Shown: positions 39,880 through 53,790 of the stretch, piece by piece
Numbering within the stretch: the stretch's first letter is position 1
Layout: every line of letters starts with the position of its first letter
Origin: Struthidea cinerea
Taxonomy: Eukaryota; Chordata; Aves; Passeriformes; Corcoracidae
Direction: 5' to 3'
DNA: 64,000 bases
Assembly (NCBI GenBank): GCA_013397865.1
Contig: VZTI01005243.1
Span: forward strand, 1,398,707-1,462,706
Made by a program: the position numbers and the translations under genes
The notes under the pieces: generated by a model
Told to the model about the DNA's origin: nothing
Database searches by the model: none
Seen by the model: only the letters and a program-made list of their open reading frames with translations

Positions 39880-40130
39880 CACTGTTTTAAGATGACAAGT
39901 CTGGGAACAGTCTTTAATTTAAAGGGTCTTATCCACAGTTTTCATAAAGAAATGTTAATTAAAAGTGTGATGACATGTTTGGGATTTAAAGGAAATAATT
40001 CTGCAAAGGATTTATAGCAATCACAGCTCCAGAGCATTAGGATTACAGATCCTTGTGCTGTTCCTTTTCAGTGATCATGTGATTGGCCTGCTGTTAAATA
40101 TAGCTCCCATTTAGCGAATTGAGACAGGCA
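39880..40130. other. Candidate conserved non-coding element
   Basis: The intergenic stretch has TTTAATTTAAAGG, GTTAATTAAAAG, AGTGATCATGTGATTGG and a TTAGCGAATTGAG segment, and no repeat signature. It could be a regulatory element of either neighbour. Confidence 0.28.
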
Positions 40131-43100
40131 TGGGAAAGGTAGGGAGAGTTCCCATTTAACCAGCGGGATTTCTGAGGTGTTGGAGATTATACAATTCATT
40201 AGTTTTTACATAAGATCAAAGGGAAAGAGGAAGTCTTAATTTGGGCACCAACTGCTACTGTCTGAAAGTCTTTGCAGATTAAATGAGAAGAGAACATGTG
40301 CAGTGCTAACTGCTTGTGTTAGAGCATGAGAGTATTGTTTTATATCTCACTAACTCATTGTTCTCTTCCCAGAGATAATTCTCACACTTAAGACCTTCAG
40401 AGATAGTTACATCTATTGTGAATAGTTCAGCAACCAGCTGGCTCAGAGGTTATTGCCTAAGCATCTTTCCCTTGGTCTAATCCCCTGCAAGGTTTTTTTT
40501 CTGGGCAGTGTTATTAATCTGAAATGACTGCTAACTGACTCCTGTGTCAAACATTATTCATTATGTGCTTTAAATGCTTCCTGCGGAGGCCAAAATAAAT
40601 TTTGCTTTTTTAAAAGCAGACCACAAGGAGTGCCTATGTAGGATATTTCCTGAAAGATTAGACTCAAAATGGCAGTTTAGATGAGGAAGGGAAAAAATTG
40701 TCTTCAAAACAAAGCTTCACAATTCAACCAGGGACATACAAAATGGACAAACCTCAGTTACCAAAATGCACTTTTCATACCGAATTATCTGCAAGTTGCT
40801 CCTGTGAAAGAAAACATGCAATCTTGCAGGGCAGGAGAAATACTTTTATGAAGACGTGGAATAAGTGACCTTATTAGAAAATAAAGACCAAATAAGCAAA
40901 ATTCTTAAAAACAGTAATTCTTTTGTGCCTGGTGTTTTTTTCAGGTGTCACTGGTGTTGGCATAAAGCTTGAGGGGTTTTTTGTGTCAGTGACACTGACA
41001 AGCCTTGCATGTGTAATGGCACTATGAGAAGAGACAGATAGATTTGAATAGCAATAAGGTGGGTTTTCTTCCAGTGTGAAAAGAGCATGGGATTCATGTG
41101 TACTGAGATGAAGTATAGCCTTGCTGCACAGTGCAAATATTTAATGCTGTTCTAACTACCCCCTGGTTATTGGAGTGTGACAGTTAATAGCCGTCAGCTG
41201 CCAAATGCAAAAGTTAAAAAATGAAGCCAAGTCAAACTCAAAACCCACAAATCATAAATGTGCTGTAGCTTAGCAGGCAGATCATCTCCAAAGTTTAGAG
41301 CCGTGTCGACCTGAGCTGCCTCTCAAGTGAGGGAAGGATCGAGTGCATCTGTCTTCAGGTCCTCGCTTTGCCAGGTACTCGCAGGCAAGTTTTGGCTGGG
41401 CTTTCTGCCTCCCAAGGCCCTGGCACTTCCAAGTGACATTTGAAAGGAGGTTGAGTAAGGGCTGGAATGAAGAAAACCAAAGCATTATCATTATTCTGGA
41501 TCAAATATCTCAAGTCCGTGGTGCAATGTAAATGCACAGAAAAATGGAAGAGCTCCTAAACTGAGTGCGAGAGAAATTGTGTGCTTAGAAAGCCTCCCTG
41601 TCTGTGGTGCCATGGAGATGGTAACATTGGTGTAAAATATTGCCCTAAAAGAAGCATTACTCTGGAATAATAACAGCATATGAGAGAATATTTCAAGAAA
41701 TAGGTTCAGCTTGAAAATCACCTCTCATTCTACCTATTATTTTTCTTATCCATGCTAGAAGTAACACTTCACTGTACTTAAAAATTGCTCTACTTGGAAC
41801 ATACCTATTTTTTGGGTCCCTGGGAATAGTTACATTCCCTCTTCCCCTCTATATTTGCTGGCTGTTCCTCTGTGATGGTAATTACCAAATGTAAGTGATT
41901 AGAAGGCCATGCTGCCCTGGCTACACAGTGTCCCTCCAGAGGACAAGGCAGAGCTCAAACACACCTCGTGCCCCAGTTAGCTTTATAAAAAGAGTAGGTT
42001 TGGGGTTTTCTAAGGGATGAGGCAGTTAGCAATCACAGTAGTTTTTTTCCAAAAATTAGATTGTTGTCATATCTGTGGATCAGTGAATTATAAATTAAAT
42101 CACTGATCTAACTTTTGGATTCATTTTCAGAGATATTACTTATTGGTGGGTCTATTAATGGCACTCGAATAACTTGCAGAATTTCTAGAGTACTTCTATC
42201 AACCTCTCACATGGACAGACCTATTTTAGTCTGGCTTGTCCTAAAGCATAGCCAGCTGCTGTGGCTGTCTTGCAGGGTAAGGACAAAGCTTCCCTCTTGG
42301 TCTCCCAAGGTCAGTACAATAACAAACACATTTTATGTCTGATAGTAAAAAGCATTTGTCAGTGCAACTTTTGCATTCCATAAATGGTGACAGATTTCAC
42401 AAGATGAACACTCTGGATTTGGGGAAGGCTGTGCTCCAGATACAGGGTGTTTTGCATGTATCATGAATACATACGTAATATATTCCATTGCCTGAAATTA
42501 GCAGTAAAACAGCCTTTTGAGACTTCATGTTTATTATGCACCACAATGTTTCAGGACAAAGCAAGAAACAAGATTTTAGCACATAACCCAGCAAATTCAG
42601 CTTGGGAAAGGAAGAAATTAATTTGGAATGACTTGTCATAGTGTGTTTACTATAGAAATTTATGCCAGCTCAGAAGTTAGCCCTTCTACCCTGCAGGAGC
42701 AGCAGCAGCTTAAATTGGGCCATGGGAGTCTCACAGAGTAGGAAGTTATTTGAGTTTCCCTAAGGCTCAGAGTTGTGCCCTGGAGAAAGCCTCACATATT
42801 GTTTTCTCAAAGAAAAAAAGATAATTGTAGTGTGCTTGGGTATTAACTTGCACAGTATCAGCTACAGCTTTGCAGTTTGTGTTGACATGCAGAAGCACTG
42901 TGTCATCCTGAGCATGACAGATCTGCTCACTTCTGCCTGACACAGTGTTAGCTTGTCCCTCTTCATCCTACCTACAAAGTCACAAGGAGTATGTTTTATT
43001 TATCCTGGACGAGGAACTTTTTCCTAATGACCTCATTTTTCTAAAAGAGATAAAGATGGGGGGTGGGAAGGACATCTCCCCTGTATCACAGGGGAGATAA

Positions 43101-44429
43101 TCTGAGAAAATCAGCTTCCCTGAAGACTCACTCACTCTTTGATGAACTGAGGACGGAACAACTGTCCCGTGCTAAAAAGGCCAGTGAGATTTCTAACAAT
43201 CCATTGTTGCTTATGTCTCTTCCTATATTTCACACAGCAGTGAGAAATCAACTCTGTTGTACCAGCAGAGAGCCCTAGGACTGGCCTCTTTTATTTAATT
43301 GGCTTTAATTCTTGCTCTTTAATTTTCTGTGGATATAAGCTGCCCATCCCAATGCTGTGATATCGAGTGGGAGCAGAGCACAGGGCATTTGCCACTGCAG
43401 CCCCAACCACAGCAGAGCTGTGCAGCTGTTGGGTGGCACACAAGGCAGAGAGGATCACAAGGGGCTTGGTTTACTTCCCCTCCAAACATCAGTGGCAAAA
43501 AGAAAACAGACACAATGCCTGTTGCACAGGCCCCTTGCCTCTCAATTCTGCTCATTTCATGATTCTTTTTGGCTGCCCCTTTCCTTCCAAATCCTAGCTG
43601 TGAATACTCATCTTTAAAAGTAAAGCACCATGGAAGGGGCCTTCATGCAGGACTCCTGCTGGCTGCTACTCCTGCTGAAATACAAAGATTGCAAGAAGCA
43701 AGAATTTGAATGAAGGACAAACGTCACATATGCTGTGTGCTCTGGAGGACAAATGCTGCATACAAAATATGTTTAATTGCTGAGTTAATTATCCCACTAA
43801 AGTCTAAATGTTGGTTTTTGGCACTCCCCCCCCCTTAGTTGTTTACTTTTATCAGTTAGAAAATAAAAAATCAATGTCATGAAAAACATAATTATATTCC
43901 TACTAATCTGGAGTGTTTTCTCATTTGAGTACTGCAGTCTGATGCATTTTATCACTTTCCATCAGATTATAGCAGTGGAAATTGCTAGCTAAAAGCTATG
44001 GCTTTAGAGCAAAAAGGTGGAATAAGCAAACCCACCCCAAGCCATGTGCCTTGCCAATCAAATCTTATTCCTAATGACAAAGCTTCTGTGATTTCCTTTT
44101 TGACAATACATGAATAGCTAGTGAATAATTGGTTCAACAGGAGCTTCGTTACAGTCCAAAAGAGAAAGAAGGATATTTCATGTGAATAATTTGGAATGAT
44201 TGGTAAAGATGAGGCATTATTACAGGATTGCCTTCTGCTCCACAGTCAGAAATACACAGCCTCTTCCTTGTTGAAGTATGAAAACATTTTGTAAATAGTT
44301 CTGGGTACTCCCAAGTGGTGGATGATCTCGCTACTCAGTGAAATGATTTTTGGTTGTTACTGTTTATGGATTAAACACACTCATTCTTTCCACAAATGGG
44401 AAGTAATTGAGCTTTGTCTGGGGAGCCCA

Positions 44430-44880
44430 GCTGTGGACACATCCTCCCACTCCCAGCTAGAACAGGTTTTGATGTAAGCTTTGGGTGCTTCTCCTCCACC
44501 AGTGCAGCACACAGGGTGGTGACGCTGACCCACAGAAACCCGGGCCCTGTGCCTTGCCCCCCCCCACCACACTGCTGCACTCTGTGCCATCCAGTCTGGA
44601 GAGGACAAACAAGTGAAGTGCCTCGGGCTGTCCTCAAGGGCGCTGCCACTCCAGTCTTCCGGCTGGGCAAAAGCAATACAGAAAGCTCAGCCTGGTCAGC
44701 AGAGTGAGCACTGCCCAGCAGAGTGACCTGAGGGCGTTTAGCAGAGCCCGTGTCAAACACCCGCCTCACCGAACTGCTCCCTCACCCCAGCTCCCTTACC
44801 CTGACCCCTGCAGAGCCCGGCAGTGCAGTCCTGCAGGGTTCTACCAAGTGAACCACGCAGATACATCACACTCCTGTCAA
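44430..44880. other. GC-rich intergenic block
   Basis: Clearly more GC-rich than its flanks, with a C9 run near 44557 and several CpG. Open frames exist on both strands, but none has a recognisable domain. It could be an old insertion, a lncRNA promoter or local composition drift. Confidence 0.45.
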
Positions 44881-47599
44881 GTTAGGAAAAGGCAAAAAGA
44901 GCAGAGATGAGCTTTCAGGGAATTTCAGGGAATGGCCAAGTCCTGGGACTGGGAGCTGACTCCCTGTAAGCACAGGCCTTTATTTTGCATTGCACCTCTG
45001 GGCTCCCTCTCTTGTGATGCAAGCCCAATCCTGCCAGCCCCAGTATTTCTGACTAGAGCCTATTAAGCTTATGGCCTTGCTTGGGGATTTCATATGACCC
45101 TAGATTTGCCATGTGGCATCCTAAACTCTACATATACCTCAGATTTTAACCACCCCCCATTTTTTTAAAGGAAGGACCAGTTAATTTCTTAACCCTGCAA
45201 TAACAGGTGCTTCACTTCAACGAAAAATCATTCAGTGATTCTGGCAGCCCCTAAATTGAGTTGCCTGACTCCTGCCATCTTGGTTGAATGTGAGCTCAAC
45301 ATGGGAAACTCAGCAGTGGAGCAGCTGTCTCCTTGTCTGTACCCCTGAGGATAATGAAGCCTTCTCCAGTAGGTCATCCCAAGACATCATCTGTGGAGCT
45401 TTAAAACAGTCAGTGAATGCATTAAAATATCACTTTAAAGATAACCTCATAAGGTCATTCAGTCTTGAGGCAGTGCTTTGTTAGTGATGCACAGTGTCGG
45501 GGTGTAGGTGCTCAGAGTTTCTTACTGTCTGTTGAGTCCTTTTTAGGTTGAGTCAAGGAGGGCCTTGAGAAGTACCAGTAAGGTTCTCAGTACCCCCAAG
45601 GAAACAAACCCACATCCCAGCTGGATCCTTTCCTAAAAGGTTCAGCAGTCTGTGCCACAGCAGGACCATGGAGTAAAGGCAGGTCTTAAGGAGAGCATAT
45701 TGGGTGAGCATCTGGTGAGAGTGTCCATACGTGTGCCAGTGGACACACATGCCCTCCTGCTCTGGCCTCTGCCTGTTTTGACAGGAGCCAAAAACCAGGG
45801 AATTGATTTTTCACCCAGTGTACCCACTATAGCGCAGCACAGTTATGCTGATGTACAGAGACATACGCTACCTGCCAGAATCTGGCTAATTCCTGCCAAA
45901 TTCATGACTGTAATAAATAACAACAGCAATGTTGAACATGATCCTACTCCTCTAGGCAGTGAATAAAACAGCCTTCCCAAATCAGAGGCTGTGGCCCGAT
46001 GTCAAGTGGCTGCAACCCAGCACACTCAGAGCAGCTGAGGAGGCTATGTATACCGGAGGAGATGCACTGCAGGGTAACTTACAGAGGGGGAAGCAGGTTT
46101 CATTTGCTAGGAGTGGCCATTTACATGGATAATAGTTAATCTGAGCTGTCCCTTTACTATGCTAAGGCTCCTCACCCCATGTGTGCTTCAAATGTGGAGC
46201 AGCACACTATCCCTGCAGGACTGAGAATCTCCAGAGGGTCCACAGCCTTGGCAGATCATTCTCTGCAGTTTTGAGGTTTACAGATAATGCCCATGTTCAT
46301 TTCCATATCCTTGCAGCCTGCTTTTTAAAACATTTACCCCATCTCTTTCTCTGTTCACAGGTCTTCAGGTGGCTGGTCAGCCAAGTGTGTATTGCTGGCA
46401 TTAAATAGCCCTGCCTGAGATAGAACTCATAGCATCAGGATTGATATGTGAAAAACATCAACAAATTCAGGACATGCAGCAACAGTGAGCAGGATTTCTG
46501 TGAACAGTTTGGCCATTCATTAACAAAAAGAAAATATTTGTCATCACTTTTCCCCAGAATGTTTTTACAATGGCAGCTGCTACCTGAGCTGGTATTTGTG
46601 TTGCTGAGCAAGTGAGCAGCGTCCTAAGGAAATAAACACACAGGCAGGTGTGCAACCATGCTCATTTGCTGCTTTTTGAGACCAGGACAAGGGTGATGTA
46701 ATTAGCAGACACATGTTTAAATTTTTAATTAAGAGTTTTAATGGATTATTCACTGCCTACCAGAACACACATGCTCTTACTTTCTCACTTTTTCAATCTG
46801 GGTTCCTAAGGAAACCAGGCTTAGTCAGTCATGCTGCCTGCCAGCCAGCCAGCCTTCCTTCCTAATCAGTGTTGAACTCTTTCGGGTTCATGGCAGGCGA
46901 ACACCACTTTTCTGGTAAAATCATGACTGCATCACAACACAGTGGTAGCAAAAGGTCTGAGCAGCTGCTGCAGAGTTTAGCAGTAGGCACAAATAGATTT
47001 CTTCCAGAAACAGGGCCAAGTTGCCAGCAAAATCAACAGGGGCAGAGGGAGGAAGGCATGAGAGGAAAGAAGGAGAAGAAGAAAAGAAGATCCTGATGGG
47101 TTGACCACAGCTTCCCCAGACCCTCTCTGTCTTACTGTTCAGAGAGCAATTTTTTAACATTTTTTTTAGTCTCATGCCACTTGCTGGTGCAGTGATACTC
47201 TTCATGGTGCCTGTGTGATACAAGTTGCAATGCTGGGCTGCAGGGCACAAAGCGGAAAGATCCACTGGACTCTAAGAGTTCTATGTGCCACTCCTCACAC
47301 AAGTTACTTTCTTCTGCTTGTGAATTCACGGCATTATTTCCAGGACACCTCTAGACTTTGTGTATAGAAAGGCTGGAGGTCTAAGAAAAAAGAGTTCCCA
47401 AAGTTTCTAGACCAGCATTCTTATCCCTAAGAGACTGGAAACAATGTAAGACTATTAATTTTTCTCCTTCCATGGTTCAGTATTATTAGAAGTAGGTTTG
47501 ATTCCTGGATGAATCCACCATTTCTGCTCTTCTGTGAAGGAAAATGGGTTAACATTTTTGCTGAGATCATCAGTCTTTAAAAGCTGTGGAGATTTTGAG

Positions 47600-48130
47600 A
47601 GGAACAGCCTGTCAGGAAGCAGCAAGAGCTGGCTCTCTGCAAGGAAAGGTGAGCTGGAAGCTGAGCACACCAACACAGCTGGCAGGGCAGAAGTCTCACC
47701 AGTCCCACAGCCCCCAGGTGAGCCAAGCAAGGCAGGTCCAGTGGGGTTAGTGAGGATCAGGCAGAGCCCCGTGAACACCAGGCAGGTTCCTGGTGATAAG
47801 GCAGGTCTGGGACCAGGCTGGAAGTCATCTCCTGGTCAGGGTCTCCATCCGGAGCAATGGGTCCAAAGCCAGGGACAGGCGTGACTGCAACACAGCAGGA
47901 GCTTTAGCTCAGATGGGGGCCCGATGGAAGGAGCTCAGCTTAAAAGCAGGTCCCACAGGAAGTGGTGTCAGCCCTGGCTGTATCCAAGGCCAGCAAAGGA
48001 GTGGGGCAGCTCTCGGCTCTGCAAGCTCCAGGCTGGCCCTGAGCCCAGACAGCCAAACAGCCAGGAGGGGACATGCTCTCAGGGCCCTCAGACAGGGCCC
48101 TCATCTCTCTGTTTGCCCTTGCTGAAGCAT
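47600..48130. other. GC-rich block with recurring GGCAGGT units
   Basis: GGCAGGTCC, GGCAGGTTCC, GGCAGGTCTGG and GCAGGTCCC recur at irregular spacing (about 47732, 47781, 47802 and 47947). The block is flanked by AT-rich sequence, and an A-rich tract lies downstream at 48467-48510. It may be an old, locally amplified sequence. No coding homology was recognised. Confidence 0.4.
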
Positions 48131-49843
48131 GGAGTAAGTCAGAAAGTTGCTGTGTGGTGTGGAATGGTCCCTGATGGCTTTAAATCCCATAACTTTTCCT
48201 TTTGGATTTAGACTTAGCAGATATAACTGCTGCTTGTGGCCTGGTGGTCCAGTGAATGATTTTTCCAAACCTATGGGGTATGACAAAATCATGAGGCTAC
48301 TCAGAACCTGCTGGTGAACATTCTGATGGATATGGCATGGAAAGGACCCTGTCATCCAATGTGAGATGGATGACCACCTGGGGAGTCCAACTGCAGAGTC
48401 ATCAATATTAAAGCACAGAAGCTGATCAGCCAGAAATCCAGAAATTAAGCACATTGTTACAGCCAAACAAAAAAAAACTGAAAAAAGGAAAACAAAGAAA
48501 AAAGAAAACAAACCCAAATGAAACACCAAGCTCTTTCTGTACGTGCACAGTTTAAGTGAGAAAATTATTCCACTTCACCCATGCAGCCCCTGTGCCCTCA
48601 CCTGGCAGCTGGACTGGGGTGTTACTTGGGATCTGAGCTGTCAGACAGTCCCAGCACAGTGTAAAAAACCTGAATGTTGCAAAGCAAACTGGCAGGGAAC
48701 TCCTAGCACCACAATACAAGAAGATTCTTGTTCCATAATTGGGATCTACATATTTGTCTTGATTGTTTTTCTGCAAAATACCTCAGTGAAACTACAAAGG
48801 ATATATTTGACACCTATAGCTGACAGGCTTTTTCTATGCCATTCACCAAAGCAATGTTTTGTGTGCCTTCTATTTGCTACAAGAATTATCCGTGCATTAA
48901 CACAGTTTACAATCACTTTGATTTTTGTTACTGTTGCACTCTCAGCTCGTGGGTAAGGCTGTTTATTAATTCCTTCCTCCCGAGGTGCCCGGAGGTAACA
49001 CTTTGTTCTGCACTGGCGCCGTCCTGCCGGACTGCACTGAGCTGCTCACAAGAGGGTCCCTTCTGTTTGCTCCATTTCCAGGATGGCCGAGGGAGGGATG
49101 AGCAGTTGAACTGGGCTATTGGTTTATATCAGAGGTTCTGCTTAAATGCCAGGGCACAACAGATGCCTAAAGTCCTCTCCCACACGGGTGTCTCTGTCAG
49201 AGCTGCTGTTTGAAGGTATGTGGGGAGTCTCTCATTCAGACTTGGCACCTGTTGTGAAAGGTGCATTTACACTGCAGCCAAACAAGACCCAGCCAGAATC
49301 TGGCTGGAGAAACAATCTTGGAGCCTTAGGATCTCTCCCCCGTCCCTCAAATCTCTTTTGTAGATAGTGTTGAACACAAATGTTGTAGGAGCAGAAAGAA
49401 ATTATTCATGTTATGACTCTCTTCTCTACTTACTTAGAGAATACAGGTGGGATCTTGAACTTGTTACTGCATGTTTTGCTGGTAATCTGCTTCGTTTAGA
49501 TTGTTTACATTATTTTAATAGCCTATATAAAAACTGTATATCATTGCACCAAAATATGTGTGCATATGCATGCATGAGCATGTCTCTACAATTTTATAGA
49601 GATACGAAGTCGTTTAGTTTTTAGTTTAAAAGTTGTCTTCTTAGATTTTTACATGTAGTGCCAGCTTTTCAAGGTCCTGGCTTAAAATAATTGTGTTAAT
49701 TTAGGAATAAGATTGCTTTAGATTTGTGGGAGAATTTTAAGACAAAAATGCAAAATACAGCATAGAATTGAAAATATAAGATACATTTTGGCTTCTTCTG
49801 TCCATTTTCAAAACCTATAAAATGGAAAAAAAATCTGAAACTT

Positions 49844-49858
49844 AAAAAAAAAAAAAAA
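49844..49858. repeat. Poly-A tract with A/C-rich extension
   Basis: A run of about 15 A is followed by CAACAAACCCCCAAAAAACC. Similar A/C-rich strings occur at 54330-54360 and 59425-59450. They could be old retroposon tails or slippage tracts. Confidence 0.7.
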
Positions 49859-50619
49859 CAACAAACCCCCAAAAAACCGAATGAACAAGCACCAAACTCA
49901 GAAATCAGCAGCTGGTAGGAAAAAATAAAAACTTCTTCCAGGTGTCCTTTTGACAGGAAAGCATATATCAAGGGTTGAAGTGAAAGAGAATAGGAATATT
50001 TGGCTGGACTTCAGGCTGGTTCTAATAATGCTACTTTCAAAAGACTATGTGAATTCTTATAGCCAAAAGTATTTGCCAGTCTTTTTCCACATGAAATGTT
50101 ATAAATCAAAAGGTAACAGATATTGTAAAAAGTCCTGAAAGTATATGGATGAGTTTTCCACTGAGCATCCCAAAACCTGGAAATGTCACAGACCCTTTAA
50201 TTCACCCTTGCTAGCACCTTCCATGGAGTATTGCCTTCATGGGAGCTGCTCACATACTCATATATTTGCAGTGGCATTTTTGTGTGTGGCAAACTCTTGA
50301 AAAATGTAAGGTTTTCTTTTGCCTGGCAGTGCAATATGCAAATACACTCCACTGATGCAAAACTGAGCCCACTTAGTGCAGCTTATCATACTGAAATAGC
50401 CTCATCAGTGCAAACACCCAGCATCCTCTTACCCAGGCTGTAATAAGATCTCAATGACATATACACGAGTTTGTAGGATCAGATTATTATTTGTGTAACA
50501 TTGAAGTCCTGCTCTCTATGGCAGGCCAATATATGGCACTCTTCATGACATTTAGTTACCAAGAAAACTTGAGGATACAGTGCATGTCTGTGGGAGAGCA
50601 TTAATGGCCCTGACCAGTC

Positions 50620-51050
50620 TCAGCTGGTGCCTCCCCACCACCCCACCCCTGCCCCAGAGCCCCATTCCAGCTTAGCCCTGGGCTCTGTAGCAGGGGCTCA
50701 GCTACAGCCAGGCCTGTGCCTGGCCATGGGCTCTGTTTTTCCAGGTCTCAGCCCACACCAGCTCTGCCGCTTGGCCTTGACTTTGGCCCTGCCTCATCAC
50801 CATGGACCTGCCAAGGATCACTGTGCCCAACACAGATCTTGCCAGGCCTGGCCTTGGACCTGCCTCATCACCCCAGACTTGCCTGGTGAGTTTGACTTTC
50901 AGTTAAAATATCACGGTCTGCCCTTCCCTGCTCCCTTGCTGCCAGTCCTGGAACACCCTTTGGCTCTTGGGGTGCAGGGAGCAGCTGACCCTTGCTGCTC
51001 CCTGATGGTAGCAACCTCTCATTGTGTGTGCCCAGCAACAAGAGAATGAA
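50620..51050. other. GC-rich block with internal direct repeat
   Basis: CCTGCCTCATCACC occurs at 50788-50801 and 50859-50872 (offset 71 bp) with similar flanks, so part of the block looks like a diverged tandem duplication. CCAGGC/GCCTGG inverted units also occur. A 140-codon frame crosses it without any recognisable domain and is proline/alanine/leucine-rich, as expected from the composition. Confidence 0.45.
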
Positions 51051-53048
51051 ACTAAGGGATGTGTTACAAACGCAAAAAAGCTTGTTAATAATGTCATCTG
51101 TGTCTCAATGCCCTTGCCACTATTAGGATGGGCCACATGAAGAATTTTTTCTAGTGTGTCTCAGACTCTGCTTCAGCAGTATGAAATATAGATCATTAAT
51201 TAATTAGAAACAATTCAGTTGCATGATCATAAAATTGTTTTTCTTTCCATTAATTGATGTAACTCATCTGTCTCTGTCATATATGCTTGTATTTGTCTCT
51301 GAGGAGGGTTAACTCTGTCCAGCCATAGGAAATAATAATCCTGCCTTCTTAAATACAGCCATAGGGCTGCCCATGTAAGCAAGAAGCCTTGTACCTAGAG
51401 CAGTGACAGGCTGCTTCTGCCCACCAGTGCAGCAGGGGACCAGGGCAGGCAGAAGCACAGGCTGGAGGCCTGAGGAACCTGCCAGCTCCAGCTCTTACTG
51501 AGTCCTTCCAATGCCCCTCAGTTGAGCTGCACATCACACCCAGCCTCCCGTTTTGCTGACCTAGCAATGACTGCTCACTCCATTGTAATTCTTCATAAGA
51601 GAAGACAGACTTCTGTCCCTGGCAGACACCTGTCTGTCTTGAAGTACATGCACAGTATGGAGTGCAAATTTTCTGGACTTGTGCTAAAGAAATCTTTACC
51701 AGGGGATTCTGGTAGGTAGTGGTGCTTCTTGGTGTGTGTGGGGAATGATTTTATTTCTTCCCTGCATATTTTGTGAACTGTCACATCTTTTGATCCTAAA
51801 AAAAAATGCTGTACTAAGCCTCATCAATTCATAAAGCAGTGTTGAAAAATATAAGATGCTGCTGAAATCAACTGTTGCTCAAATCCTCATGTATTGTGCA
51901 ATGTCTAAAAGCTTCTTTCCCCACAACCTGGGGAAGATGAATTTAAAAACCAAACAAACACATATCCCTGCAGCTCCCCCAAGGTCAACATGTAGTCATT
52001 CAACTCAAGCAGTCAGTCCTGCCTGTAAAGAACAACACACTTTAATATTGCTAGACTCATGATGGAGATCACAGTGGTGTCAGTTCTCAAATCAAAGAGA
52101 AATAAAAGTTCGTGTTCCTGTCCCAAGAGAAGGCAACTGGATTTGAAGGGTTGTCAATCTAGAAGTTTCAAACACAAACATGTACATGTGCCTGCAAAGT
52201 CAGCCTTCTGAATATGTGGATAACCTTTCTCCAGACAGGATAGTGTAGCACAAAACCCTCTGAATGGCAGTCTTTGGCACTACTGAACGTGGTGTATTTT
52301 GTTTTAATCTTTCAGTTAAAAAGTATTTCAAAACTGAAAGGAAAGTGGCTACAGGTTGATCAATTGGTTACTAGTGAGGAATGTGGCATGTGCTACCCAA
52401 GATAACCATTTACAGTACACACTAAGAAGAAGAACTGATTTAGGACTATAATTAAGGTTGCAATGGCTTGAAACACATTAGAGAAAGACAGACTGAGCAT
52501 CAAGAAAACATACCAGGAAGCTGCAAGGTGTGTATTCTATGAAATGTTGGGGATGTATTGAGGGAACCTCCACCCATGTCACGTTAAGGTAGCTCACTGA
52601 GAAAAGGGCACAACTGAGTTACACATTTGCTCTTGACTTTCATTTGGCATTAACTTTAAATTTAAGCTCTGAAAAACACATTTTAAGGAGAGGTACCAAT
52701 GAAAGAAATGAAATTTACCAAGCTTTCCTCATTTGGATCTATGTTCTCTGCTTCTTCGCTATGGCCCTATACTTGGAGCACTTACAGAACTAAATCATCA
52801 ACCCAAAACAAGTCACTTCTTTCCTCCTACCTTCTCTCAAAAAGGAGGGAAAAAAATCAGAGAGATTATGAAGAGATTTTTAACTAGATAAAATCAAGGA
52901 AATTTAAAACTGAAGTAGGTCCTTCTGTTTAAACAGTAGTTAATGCTGTTGCTGATTAGAATCAACGTAGTGCCTAGATGTCTTAGCTGAGACTGGGGGA
53001 GGGGATAATGTCCCTTTCTTTATACTCTAGATCAAAAAGACAGCCAGA

Positions 53049-53165
53049 GGAGGTATTACTGTCTCTGTACCACAGAAGATGAAACTCAGGGAGGTTAAGT
53101 GACTGCCTTGCTGATAGGCAGCCTGTAACAAAGACAGAAAATGAAGCCAAAGCTTCTGGGTTTCA
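53049..53165 (-). mobile_element. MIR-type SINE fragment, reverse orientation
   Basis: ACAGAAGATGAAACTCAGGG followed by AGGTTAAGTGACTGCCTTGC matches the reverse complement of the MIR core region ('acagatgaggaaactgaggcacagagaggttaagtgacttgccc'). The later AAGCTTCTGGGTTTCAG sits where the MIR core would continue. The segment is diverged, and its bounds are approximate. Confidence 0.65.
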
Positions 53166-53719
53166 GTTTGGTGCTTCATTCCAAACTCTTTCCCTCTGCC
53201 AGGAAGCTTTGTTAGGGTAGGACTCCAAGAAGGTTTGCTGTAATTTCACCAGCACATTTCTGCCTGTGTAAAGCAGGAACTACAGTGTTTGGATCAGGTG
53301 GGCTTTGGGGCATGAATTGGAGCCAGTTAACGTAGCTGGCTGTGGATTCATTCTTTATGAAATGAGATTGTTGTTCATGTGTGTCATGCAACTGCACTCA
53401 AGAGACCTGATTTTGATTGCTTGCATTACCAGCTGGGAAGTCAGAAGTTTGTAATTTTAGAAGCAAAAGGAGAAATGTAATTTCCTGGACTTATAGATGA
53501 TTTTTTTAAAAGCAATTATCCAATGTCTATAGAGTCAACATGTAAACTCAGTGTTAATTCTTTTCTAAAAGGTTAATTGTTATAAGAAGAAAGAAGCTCA
53601 TGCAGCAATTGAAATTGAGTGGGTTCATCACTATATTCAGAACCCCACTCCCAAGCTGAACATCTTCTCTCTAATAATCCTCAGCATTTATACAGGCAGG
53701 AGCATGTCTGAGTTTTACC

Positions 53720-53790
53720 AAGAGGCAGGTTAATATCTTTCCTATTTTACAAACAAGAAAACTGTAGCAAGGAGCTTTCGGAACATCTAG
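53720..53790 (-). mobile_element. Possible short MIR fragment, reverse orientation
   Basis: AATATCTTTCCTATTTTACA, then AACAAGAAAACTGTAGCAAG, resembles the reverse MIR segment 'tattatccccattttacagatgaggaaactgaggca'. The homology is short and there are several mismatches. The nearby MIR-like copy at 53.1 kb has the same orientation. Confidence 0.4.

Noticed and set aside
40984..41000. Palindrome TGTCAGTGACACTGACA
   Set aside because: 8-bp arms with a 1-nt centre are expected by chance, and there is no supporting context.
47455..49213. Cluster of open frames of 95-142 codons on both strands
   Set aside because: They lie in a GC-rich, stop-poor block, overlap extensively and show no family signature or consistent coding strand.
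50627..51049. 140-codon proline/leucine-rich frame
   Set aside because: Its composition follows a GC-rich, partly duplicated block, and there is no recognisable domain.
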